Below, one piece after another: positions 46,090 through 55,820 of a DNA stretch of 64,000 bases. Below the pieces are notes generated by a model. It was not told the DNA's origin, ran no database searches, and saw only the letters and a program-made list of their open reading frames with translations. Position 1 is the stretch's first letter; each line of letters starts with the position of its first letter. A program made the translations under genes and the position numbers. The stretch lies in assembly GCA_002110485.1 (NCBI GenBank), contig MOWL01000089.1:620001-684000 (forward strand), read 5' to 3'. This DNA is from Emergomyces orientalis. Taxonomy: Eukaryota > Ascomycota > Eurotiomycetes > Onygenales > Ajellomycetaceae.

Positions 46090-46606
46090 TCACCGATCCT
46101 TATACACTTTAGGTTTCCACCCTTCTTTCAATTCCTTGTCCATAGCAGCCTTCCGTTCGGCATCTCGCACCTCCATCTCGATCCGCTCGCGGGCTCGCAG
46201 GATTTTGCTCTGTAGGTAGAAACTTCCGCCCTTCTTCGGGTCATTCACGTCGAACAGCTTCTTGAAACGCTCCATTGTGTGCTCTATGTTTGTCTCGCCG
46301 CCCATCGGAGGCTTCACGTTTAGGATCTTGCAGGCTTCATCGAGGGTAAGGCCCGAGGAGGCGAAGTTGTTGGTTGTGGTTCCATCGCCCTTTTGCGCCT
46401 GGGCTGCATATTTCGATGCAGCTGAGGCTTGCTTGTACGCTTCCGCAAAAGCTCGTCCAAAGACCCGACCGCCCGTGAGGACTATCTGAGCTACGATTCG
46501 GTGCGCCTGGAGAAAGTCATGGTGTTAGCAACTTGAAAGTGACTGGGAGGCAATGGGAGGCGGGAGAAAGACAAAGAAATATGCGGAGAAGAAGTAAACA
46601 TACCAT
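46090..46606 (-). CDS. PAM16: Mitochondrial import motor subunit PAM16/TIM16
   Basis: J-like protein of the presequence translocase-associated motor. It pairs with Pam18 and restrains its stimulation of mtHsp70 at the matrix side of TIM23. Two exons on the minus strand: 46606-46604, which is just the ATG, and 46506-46090, giving 139 residues. The intron starts GTATGT, has a GCTAACA branch site and ends TCTCCAG. The product begins MAHRIVAQIVLTGGRVFGRA, the family's hydrophobic membrane-associating N-terminus. The degenerate J domain follows from about residue 50 (LTLDEACKILNV, MERFKKLFDVNDPKKGGSFY, LQSKILRARERIE), with no HPD motif, as expected for Pam16. The C-terminus is basic. Confidence 0.94.
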
Positions 46607-47676
46607 CCCAGTTTCTTTGGAGAACTTCTCAGGTATGAGAATATTTGTTCCAACTCCTACTTCCCGAAAGGTTACGGATAGTAAGTAGGGGCGCGATGGC
46701 GTGGAGGCGATGTTAGAGAAAATGATAATGGCGATGCTCGTTGTTGAAGAATTTCTTTGCTGGAGGAAATTTCAGGGCCTAATCTGGTCTAGCGCCAAGC
46801 TGCGAGCTGCCTTGCCGTTTTGGGTTTAGCCCAGACGATCCAATACAGCTCCTAAAATAATTCGAATGGGCAGCTTCAAGGTCTTTCCATGCAAAGTTGT
46901 AAGGATGGATATATCCCATGGTTTAATCAGAGACAATGTCCTAATTTCATGATTTATAGAGTGCCCTGAAGTGCATGTTCCCTCGGGATCTTTCTTTCAT
47001 AAGGAACCTCCCAGGTTCATTACCGGGCTGCACCTGCATTGCTCCCGGTGGTCGCAAGTCCCCTGTGAATCCATTTCTATAAAAGATGTTATGTTTTTGG
47101 TGGTTTAGGGAATTCGTTCCTTGAGGTGGCATATCCCTGTGAAAGACTATTCTCGGAGAGAACGCCACGGTTTTGGTGGCTTATGGGATTCCCTGAGGCG
47201 GCTTGTTTCTTGGAAATATTTCATGCGTGAGGTGCCTAACACTTTGAATACAAGGCCACCAGCAAAATCGCAGGGCTTCCGAAGGCGGCATATACCCTAT
47301 GAGACTATTCCTATGCAGAATTCCCAAAATTTCAGGTTTTATGAGGGCCCCTGAGGCTATATGTCCCTTCCGGATATTTGTTACACGCTCAATTTTTCAC
47401 TCTTTCATTCGAGGCCTCAATTGAAGGGCTCCATGCGGCTCCATGAAGTATGATGCTCCTTGGGCAATATCCTCAGAGTTTCCAAACGACGGTTACCGCC
47501 TCTAGTGCTGTCCAGGATATATATATCTTTGATACCATACATGTTTCGCAACCTAGTTAATCCTCCTCATAATTTTACGTAGAAGATTTGTCCGGCCAAT
47601 ACTTGCCAATTGCTCCCTGCTTTTCACGATTAACCCTTCTATCGTTGGATATCATCACCGCCTACTGAAATTCAAT
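46607..47676. other. Intergenic with degenerate repeats at the edge of the transposon island
   Basis: Promoter of PAM16 at left. From about 46960 to 47370 diverged copies of a motif like CCCTGAGGCGGCATATCCC recur (see the repeat entry). No gene supported. Confidence 0.5.
46960..47370 (+). repeat. Degenerate interspersed repeat, about five units
   Basis: Related cores lie near 46963 (CCCTGAAGTGCATGTTCCC), 47120 (CCTTGAGGTGGCATATCCC), 47192 (CCCTGAGGCGGCTTG), 47279 (CCGAAGGCGGCATATACCC) and 47347 (CCCTGAGGCTATATGTCCC). They are spaced 70-160 bp apart. Following bases are also partly shared (GAGACTATTC, GAAAGACTATTC). This looks like an old, decayed tandem or minisatellite array. Confidence 0.5.
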
Positions 47677-47929
47677 ATGTCACCTATGGGGCGCAACGGC
47701 CCGCCCCCTCCAGAATCCGACAGACTTCCTTTTTGAAAATGCGGACGATAAGCTGAAAAAGAAAATTCTCGAGCACCTAGAGAGTTTCAATGACATAGTG
47801 AACTCTGATGCGCTCAAGAAGATCATGATTATTCATGTCAAAGCTATTGATTGTCATCTGTCTGACAATAATATCACCGTGTCTAAACTTGATCATTATT
47901 TGGGGCCAAATGAACATCAGTCAAAGTGA
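47677..47929 (+). pseudogene. Small frameshifted coding-like unit, first copy
   Basis: An ATG at 47677 opens 19 codons (MSPMGRNGPPPPESDRLPF) and meets TGA at 47734, inside a T-run. In a neighbouring frame the reading continues as FENADDKLKKKILEHLESFN and onward, staying open to TGA at 47927. A one-base change in the T-run would join the two parts into about 83 residues. The charged, helical text suggests a real former coding unit. Its 131-bp core (47763-47893) is repeated at 48471-48601 just before the LINE ORF1. The family is unknown; it may be part of the LINE's 5' region or a host fragment next to it. Confidence 0.4.
47763..47893 (+). repeat. 131-bp direct repeat, copy 1
   Basis: About 94% identical to 48471-48601 by eye. 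This copy keeps three CpG sites (in CTCGAG, GCGCTC, ACCGTG) that all read TpG in copy 2. It encodes an uninterrupted peptide reading in one frame. Confidence 0.85.
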
Positions 47930-48470
47930 CCTAACAAATTCCAGGATGTGAGACTAAAGAATTTGTACAAATCTGATATGAATTCAACTAATCTTTTCTT
48001 ACACATTCTAGATATTCTCACATGTCGCTCACATCTTTACAAAATGAAAGAACTCCAGATCATTAATACATGAATATTTCTCTTTATATTGCCAACTCTT
48101 GGAGTTCTGGTGGCTATGTTGTGAAATAAAACTAATGAGAGACTTAACAAGATGCATATAGAAGACACATATCAATATAGAAACAAAGCTGAGGCTTTTG
48201 AAAAAGAAATGAAGGAGATAAGTAAATTGAATTGAATTTAACATTTATTTTTAAATGAATTATATTCTCTAACTGCTGTTTATTAGAAAGCAGCTGCACT
48301 GAACACTTTGAAAAGAAGTGATGAGACTGAACAGCAACTGAATAGATTATATCAGAGAAGAATTTTCTCATCTTCTATAATAATCTTATGCATCTTTATC
48401 TTTATATAGTTGAATGCAATATATTTTTACATGCATATCTGTTCATATTTGCATTCTTGTGAAAATTCAG
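47930..48470. other. AT-rich spacer between the two direct repeats
   Basis: 541 bp of AT-rich DNA with almost no CpG and stops in all frames. It probably belongs to the decayed 5' region of the LINE. No gene supported. Confidence 0.4.
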
Positions 48471-48601
48471 AATTCTTGAGTACCTAGAGAGTTTCAACAA
48501 TATAGTGAACTCTGATGTGCTCAAGAAGATCATGATTATTCATGTCAAAGCTATTAATTGTCATCTGTCTGACAATAATATCACTGTGTCTAAACTTGAT
48601 T
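48471..48601 (+). repeat. 131-bp direct repeat, copy 2
   Basis: Second copy of the unit at 47763-47893. It ends eight bases before the first ATG of LINE ORF1 (48609). It still reads ILEYLESFNNIVNSDVLKK without a stop until just after the repeat. Confidence 0.85.
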
Positions 48602-48608
48602 GTTTTTC

Positions 48609-48859
48609 ATGAATAACTCACCTCAATCTGTGAACATGATGACTCCATGCAAAAATAGAAATAATTTCATAGAAACTGTTTCTGAAATTGAGATTTTGAA
48701 GAAAAGAAAAAAAGAAGAAATAGACAGACACAAAGTAGATGAAGTGAAAAATCTACAAAAAATAGCTGATAAGCTATATAAACAGTGCATGTATGAAGAA
48801 AATGAAGAAATTCTTCTTATTCTGCATTCACAAGCAAGACAACTGAATGAAATTATTAA
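48609..48859 (+). pseudogene. LINE ORF1, 5' part
   Basis: The first 83 or so codons of ORF1 (MNNSPQSVNMMTPCKNRNNF, then a Lys/Glu-rich coiled coil) run straight into the left end of Gypsy element A. The reading frame resumes after element A at 54476 once one copy of the ATTAA duplication is discounted. Confidence 0.7.
48855..48859. repeat. Target site duplication of element A, left copy
   Basis: ATTAA directly before the 5' LTR, matching ATTAA at 54471-54475 directly after the 3' LTR. Confidence 0.85.
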
Positions 48860-49105
48860 TGTGATGAGCTACGCCCATGTTAGTAGACCATTCCGCTCGC
48901 ATGCCAATGGAAGCTCCATGGTTTTTGCTGACCTAGCGGCCACGCCAATTGGAAATATGATTATCTGTTCTGTCAGGCTCATAAAAGAATCTCATGTGTT
49001 CACACTCAAATGCTTTTCCTTTTCTTTTCTTTTTCTTAACATTTTCTACTTTTTGTTATATAAGACCTATATTAGTGCCGAGCTCTTCAGCATAGGTCTG
49101 TTACA
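48860..49105 (+). repeat. 5' LTR of element A
   Basis: Starts TGTGATGAGCTACG and ends GGTCTGTTACA. It differs from the 3' LTR (54225-54470) at about nine positions, all transitions, with the 5' copy carrying the T or A state at eight of them. Confidence 0.92.
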
Positions 49106-52100
49106 CTTAGAAAATGTTCATTTGTATTCTTATGAGAAACGATTATTCAACTATTCAAACATGTAATGACATGTAAGAAATAAAGAAGATGACTAGCTAG
49201 CAGTCATTGAATCTCTACTAGATAGAAGAAGCTTGCTCATCAATTGTCTTGGCCCCGCAACTAGATCTCATGAAAGAGACATATCAGTGAAAGATCTGAG
49301 AGTTCTGATACCTCAGATGTATGAAGTTTTCATATGAATACTTCCCTGAATCTGAAGAATCCTCCAGCGAAGAATTCCAAGACACAACATTGTCAGTCAT
49401 CATGGATGATATTGGTGAACCCTCAATGGCAGCAAACACCAATGAGATGCCACAGTGGCTTTGAACAATGTTGAAACTGCAGCAGCAGCAGATCACCAAC
49501 ATGCACGCGAATCAGCAACATCAATATGAAGAGATTCAGTGACAACTGGCAAGTCAGACCCCTGCCGTGGAAGCTGCAACACCTCTGTCAGCAGAACTCA
49601 TAGAGGTGTCAACAAAGTCTAGCACAGTGTGACCACCAAAAGAACATCTAAGCACTTCCATGTACTTCAATGCTTCTGACCTCACCTTATACTCACCGTG
49701 GAAGTTGGAGATGCTTGCAAAGCTAGATGTGAATAAAGATGTCATTGGTTCCTTGATCAATCAAGAATGGTATGTGTACAGCTGACTGAAGGATTGCACC
49801 AGACAGAAGTTTCACTCATGAATAGAAACCTGCAAATCATCACTTCGCACACTTGAAAACATCTTCAAACACCTTGATATCTTGTTCAAGGATACAGCAA
49901 CACAGCAGAAGGCACTAGACTGGCTGCAGAACACATGCCAGAGAAACACCTCTCTTACAACCTTTTTACCTGATTTCGACACTAAGATCTTAGAAGCAGG
50001 AGGCCAACTCTGAGAGAATCAAATGAAGATCAGCATGCTGAAGAAAGCTTTGACATTTGAACTGCTGAAAATTCTTGTCAGTGTTGAAGAAGTCTTCACT
50101 TATGAGACATTCTGTATTTAATTATGAAGATTGAATGATCATCTCACAAAGCTGAAGAGCATACAGACAGGTGATGATAGACATTATACTTCAGCTGTCA
50201 ACATGCCGGCGACCAGGAACAACACAGATGCAATGGATTGGGTGGACTCAAACACCTACGCTCAAGCTAGAGTCTCTGCTGCCCGACCGGGCTTCCGAGT
50301 CCCTGGACTGACAGCTGAAGAGGCGGCTGATTGACAACAACACGGAGTCTGCATCAATTGCGAGCGTACAGGCCACATTGCTGCCAACTGCCATTCTGAC
50401 CATGTTCCACCTAAGAGAGTCCGCATCAACCACACCATAGTGAAAGAGAATTTGGGTGATGATGAAGAGAGTGTCTCAATGGAAGCTTCAAGGCAGAGAA
50501 AAGACTAGCTCCTGCAAAAACTCACTGACAGAAGCTAGAGAAGGTTGAATGACAACAATTTGAAGAAAAAATGACAATGGACGTGATTCTTGTATCTACT
50601 GTGATAGATAGCATGTACAATATGAATGCCATGGTAGACAGCGGTCTATGCCATTATGCAATGATCAAATCTTCAATTGTAAAACACCATAACCTTCAGT
50701 GTATCTCTTTACCCAAGCCCCGGCTCCTCACTGGATTCGACGGCCCGAAAGATGCTTACACCCGTTATATGGTGAAATTAGATATAGACATCGGTGGGCA
50801 CTGACAAGAGAATGCTTATGCATATGAGATAGAGAATCTAGATTACAATCTCATGCTAGAAATCTCTTGGTTAGCTGAACAGAGCATTCTCTTGGACACC
50901 TGAAACAGAACGCTCATCTTCTCTAATGGAGATCATGTACATGAGAATGATGTTCATAGTATCATGAATCTCAAGCAGATCTCTGTGAATGCTTATGAAC
51001 TGCTCTGAAAGAACTCCCAACAGAACTGCATGCAGCAGAACTGCATGACAATTTACTCAGCCAGCTTGGCTGACATTAAGAAAGTGCTCAACAAACTCAC
51101 CATCACTAAACACACTGATCCCTGTGCAAAGCTCCCGCGCCAATACCATGAATACCTAGACATCTTTCGAAAAGATGATGCCATTGAGAACCTACCTCCC
51201 CTACAAGAGCCTGAAGTAGATCATACAATTGAACTAGAGAAGTAAGACAGCAAGACTTCTGAACCCCCATGAGGGCCTCTCTATAGCATGTCTTGAGACA
51301 AACTCCTTCTCCTCCACAAGACCCTCAATGATCTACTAGACAAAGGGTTCATACGCGTTAGCAATTCTCCCGCCGCAGCTCCTATCCTATTCGCCAAGAA
51401 GCCAGGCGGCGGGCTCCGATTTTGTGTAGACTATTGAGGGCTGAACTGCCTCATGAAGAAGGATTGATATTCTCTACCTCTCATCAATGAGACACTCACT
51501 TGCATTGAGCACACTTAATGGTTCACCAAGCTGAATGTGATCACTGCATTTCATAAGATCCGCATCACCGAAGGTGATGAATGGCTAACCACTTTCTGAA
51601 CCTGATACAGTCTCTTTGAGTGGGTAGTCACACCATTCGGGCTAGCTAACGCCCCTAGCACCTTTCAGAAATATATTAATTGGGCACTGTAAGATTTCCT
51701 CAATGAATTTGCATCTGTGTATCTGGATGACATTCTTATCTTCACCAATGGCTCCTGAAAAGAGCATCAAGAACATGTTCAGAAGATGTTACAGTGGCTT
51801 CATGAAGCTGACCTGCTGATAGACATAGACAAATGCGATTTCGAAGTTAAGACTACAAAATACCTGGGCTTCATCATAGAAGCGGGTAAGGGCATTCAGA
51901 TGAATTCTGAAAAGGTCTCTGCTATTCTTGAATAAAAAGCCCCACGCACTGTGAAGAGTGTATGCAGCTTCATTGAATTTGTCAACTTCTATCAGCAATT
52001 TATATGAAACTTCTCAGAGATCACCCAACTGCTCACAGAGCTCATCAAGAAGAAATCAGTCTTTCACTGATCAGCAGCCACCGAGGCTGCCTTTGTATGA

Positions 52101-54224
52101 ATGAAAAAGATATTCATCAGCACATCTCTACTAGTGACATTCAATTCTGACTGTGACATGATTGTGGAAGCTGACTCCTCCAGTTACATTACAGAAGGAG
52201 CCATACTGCAATATGATGATGAAGATGTTCTATGATCATGTGCCTTCATGTTCAAGAAACTCAGTCCTGTCAAGTGTAACTATGAGATCTATGACAAAGA
52301 ACTCCTCATCATAATTTGCTGTCTTGAAGAATGAGACTCTGAGCTTCACAGTGTTATGAAGTTCAAGATAATAACTGATCATAAGAATCTCAAGCACTTC
52401 ACAACCACTCATAAGCTCACAGAATGTCAGATGCGCTGGTCAGAGCTTCTTAGCCGCTTTCATTTTACAATACACTACCGCCCTGGCTCAGAGAACTCCA
52501 TGGCGGACGCACTCTCCTGATGAGAGCAAGACATGCCATCTGATGCAGTGGACATCTGCTGGATCAACCATGAACACCGAATCTTGGACCCGAGAATACT
52601 GATTAATCATGATAAGACTGCACATAGAACCATTTGTGTGTCAGTAGTCAGAACACTCCCACTCTGAATCACCTCTGACATTGCCAATGTCTCTGACATC
52701 CCTTCCAAGACACCCTCTGAAGCACCTTCTGAAACATCACTAGATGAGCTGTGATGTCTGTCAGCTCTCACTGACAAACAGCTCCAAGCTCTCACTGATG
52801 CTGTACGCCGGAAGGCACCCCGATTCCCCCCAGAACTACACGTGAGAACTGACATATCTGAATGCTTCATTGACAACAATAACACCCTCCAATTCCGTGG
52901 ACGACATTGGGTCCCGCAGTCTGAAACATTACGCATGCGAATCATGCAAGAGACGCACGACTCACACATGTCTGGCCACCTGAGCTGTGAACAGCTATAC
53001 TGAATGATATCATGAGAGTTCTACTGATCTGAGATCTCAAATAGCATTCAACACTTCATTTAAAACTGCAATTACTGCTTGTCAGTCATCTCATGAAAGG
53101 ACTGTTGGAAAGACCTCCTCAAATCACTCAATATTTCAGACTGAATATAATGAGATGTTGTCATTGATTTCACAGTGAATCTCTCTGAGAGCAAAGAATG
53201 CAAGAACATCATAATTATTGTTGATTATCTAAGCAAGAGTGTAATACTAGAACCCTGCAATAAGATAGATACAGAACAGATTACTGAAGCTTTTCTACAA
53301 AGCTCATTCTACCGAATGCATGGACTGCCAAGATCAATTGTGTCAGACCAAGACTGACAGTTTGTAAGCACCCTATGGATGAGAATCTGCCAGTTACTGA
53401 AGATCACACACTGTCTATCAATCATCTATTATTCAGAGACTGACAGTTCCTCAGAGTAAATAATACAGACAGTAAAGAATTATCTTCATAAGTTCTGTAA
53501 TTACTCACAAGATGACTGGCATGACCTACTCCTTCACATGAAAGTCACAATCAATGGCCAAGACACAGTCTTCACTGGTGTGAGCTCATTCTTTCTCATG
53601 CATGACTACAATATGAAAATACTAGATCTTCAAGAATTCACACAACTCTCAATGAACCTGCGCAACCCCATTGAGGTCACTGATAATATAGTAACAAAGC
53701 TCCAAGACGCCCGCGACTGGGCGGAAGCATCAATGATGAGCGCCAAACAAGACCAAGAAGATCAAGCCAATGTACAACAAGACCCCGCTGAACAGTATAA
53801 GATTGGCAATCTAGTTTGGCTCAGTCTCAAGAACATTCGAACCACACGCCCATCGCGCACACTGGACTACTGACACGCGAAATATGAAGTCCTGGAAGTT
53901 CTAGACAGTCATAACTACCACCTGAACACTCTCTCTGGTATCCATGATGTCTTTCATACAAATCTCTTACACTGAGCGGCCACTGACTCATTCCCCTCTC
54001 AAACAATCTCTGACTGGCAGCCACCAGGCATCATGGGGGAGGACAACGAGCTTGAATGGGAGATCAAAGAGATACTGGACGAACGACCCCATGGCCACGG
54101 CCGACAATACCTCGTGAAATGGGTGGGCTACGATCACCCATCATGGACTGCGGGTTCAGCATTGTCCGAGACAGCGGCTCTTGATCGATGGGAGGCGCTG
54201 AGCTCGAGAGAAAGGGGGGGCTAA
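49106..54224 (+). pseudogene. Decayed gag-pol of element A
   Basis: Domains in order. Gag occupies about 49190-50460 with a CCHC knuckle at 50350-50392 (CINCERTGHIAANC). The protease has its active site in MVDSGLCHYAMIKSS (about 50571-50804). Reverse transcriptase spans about 51130-51950, with LRFCVDY, a stop, then GLN, and YLDDILIFT at 51717-51746. RNase H is about 52140-52520 (VEADSSSYITEGAILQYDD; YRPGSENSMADALS). Integrase is about 52820-53870 (HMSGHL, CNYC, DYLSKSVILEPCNKID). The chromodomain is 54033-54224 (ILDERPHGHGRQYLVKWVGY). In-frame stops are mostly TGA at positions that are Arg or Trp in relatives, for example at YxGLN, plus a few TAA. At 50802 element A has TGA where element B still has CGA. 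Confidence 0.88.
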
Positions 54225-54470
54225 TGTGATGGGCTACGCCCATGTTAGTAGACCATTCCGCTCGCATGCCAATGGAAGCTCCATGGTTTTTGCCGACCTA
54301 GCGGCCACGCCAATTGGAAATATGATTATCTGCCCTGTCAGGCTCATAAAAGAATCTCATGTGTTCACACTCAAATGCTTTTTCTTTTCTTTTCTTTTCC
54401 TTAACGTTTTCTACTTTTTGTTATATAAGACCTATATTAGTGCCGAGCTCTTCGGCATAGGCCTGTTACA
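54225..54470 (+). repeat. 3' LTR of element A
   Basis: Starts TGTGATGGGCTACG and ends GGCCTGTTACA, 246 bp. It keeps more CpG sites than the 5' LTR and is closer to the LTR of element B (about three differences). Confidence 0.92.
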
Positions 54471-54475
54471 ATTAA
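54471..54475. repeat. Target site duplication of element A, right copy
   Basis: ATTAA, identical to 48855-48859. Confidence 0.85.
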
Positions 54476-55787
54476 GTTTAAACTTAATATTTCTTCAAAT
54501 CTGAAGATAGTTTTGAAAAAAACTGAAAAATCTGTATCTTAAAAAATCTCTTCTGAATCTCTTTCAAAAGAAAACACTGAAAATGAGACAAAAATCTATA
54601 CTCAAGCTCTCAATAGCTCACAAAATATTGAAAAAGAAAAACAGCTGAAAAAAGCAGAAAAAATTTTCTCATTAGTTGAGAAAAAAGAACAAAGAAAAGC
54701 TCAAAAAGAGATTAAATTTCTTGAATCAAAAAAACAGAGACTGATTTTAAAAGTTAGTGATAGAGCTATCTTTGAAAAATCTATTCTAAATGATTCTAAG
54801 TTCATTTTTGAACTTAGAAACAAAATCAATCAAAACTTTCATTTTGAAACTTAAAATGAAGAATTCAAGCCAGTTATCTCATCAATTGAAACCTCTTTTC
54901 TGGGAAATTCAATTGTAATTACTGCTATGCCAGATTTCAGCTCTGAATATCTAATTCAAAATGAAAACTGCTGGAAAGAGATAGTTCAAAAAACTCTCTC
55001 TATTGAAGTTTCATGTGAAAAAGATGAGAAATGGGGAAAATTTGTATTACATAATATTTCAGTTGAAATCTTTGATCATGAAGAAGACATGATAAATTTG
55101 AAAGAAGAAATTGAAATATATAATTCAATTTCTTTGAAAAAAACCCCAATTTGGCTCAATTCTTATGAGCAAAGACAAAGAAATCAAAATGCTTCAGTTT
55201 TAATTACTACAAATACAATAGAACAGTCAAAACAACAGTATATTGTAATTGCAGAATTGAAAATGAAAGTATTTGAATTCAAAGATTCAAGAGAGAATAT
55301 TAAATCTCAAATTCAATGCTCAAACTGTCAGAAACATGGACACTTTGCAAATACTTGTAAAAGAAATTCTAAATGTCAGTTTTATGCTTTAGATCACAAA
55401 ACAAATGAACATTCTTGCAACACATGTAGAAAAATAGATGAAATCTGCAATCACACTGAAATCAAATGTAGTAATTGCTATGAAAAGCACACATCTATTT
55501 CAAAAGATTGTATTTTCATTTTCAAGAAAAAGTCTTTCAATAAAGATGTGAAATGGAGAAAAGAAACTCAAAATACAGAGAAAATAGATAAAACTACAAA
55601 AAGAAGAAATTCTCAAATATCTATTTCTTCTGAGTCAAATTCTTTTTCAAAAAATAGACAGATCTTAAACTCTGTTACATCTATAAAAATGAGAAAAGAT
55701 AAAGAAAATCTCATTTCTATGAAAACAGTAGAAGTTTCAGCTCTGAATACAGATAATAGATATAATCTATTACCTGATTCAGAATAA
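54476..55787 (+). pseudogene. LINE ORF1, 3' part, gag-like with zinc knuckles
   Basis: Continues the frame of 48609-48859. It has two TAA codons, near 54538 and 54851, and is then open from the ATG at 54927. A Lys/Glu-rich helical stretch comes first, followed by a segment (about 54950-55260) in the position of the RNA-recognition-like domain of Tad-type ORF1. The cysteine-rich end has CSNCQKHGHFANTC, a second cluster around CQFYALDHKTNEHSC and a third, CSNCYEKHTSISKDC, matching the triple knuckle of fungal Tad elements. ORF1 ends at TAA 55785-55787, and ORF2 begins 33 bases later in another frame. Role in live elements: binding the element RNA. Confidence 0.82.
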
Positions 55788-55820
55788 AAGAAACACAGCT
55801 TCAATTTATTCCTTTTGTAC

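Larger units (their letters stand above)
48860..54470 (+). mobile_element. Ty3/Gypsy chromovirus-type LTR retrotransposon, element A
   Basis: Complete structure of 5,611 bp: 246-bp LTRs at both ends with TG...CA termini, a 5-bp target duplication, and gag, protease, reverse transcriptase, RNase H, integrase and C-terminal chromodomain in that order. The coding region has many in-frame stops, so it is inactive. It lies inside ORF1 of the LINE, in the same direction. The chromodomain at the integrase end places it among chromoviruses, which insert preferentially into heterochromatin. Confidence 0.92.

Noticed and set aside
48860..54224. UGA read as Trp throughout Gypsy element A
   Set aside because: Several TGA codons sit at conserved Arg positions (YRGLN, FRTRY), and element B still has CGA at one of them, so CpG decay explains them better than recoding.
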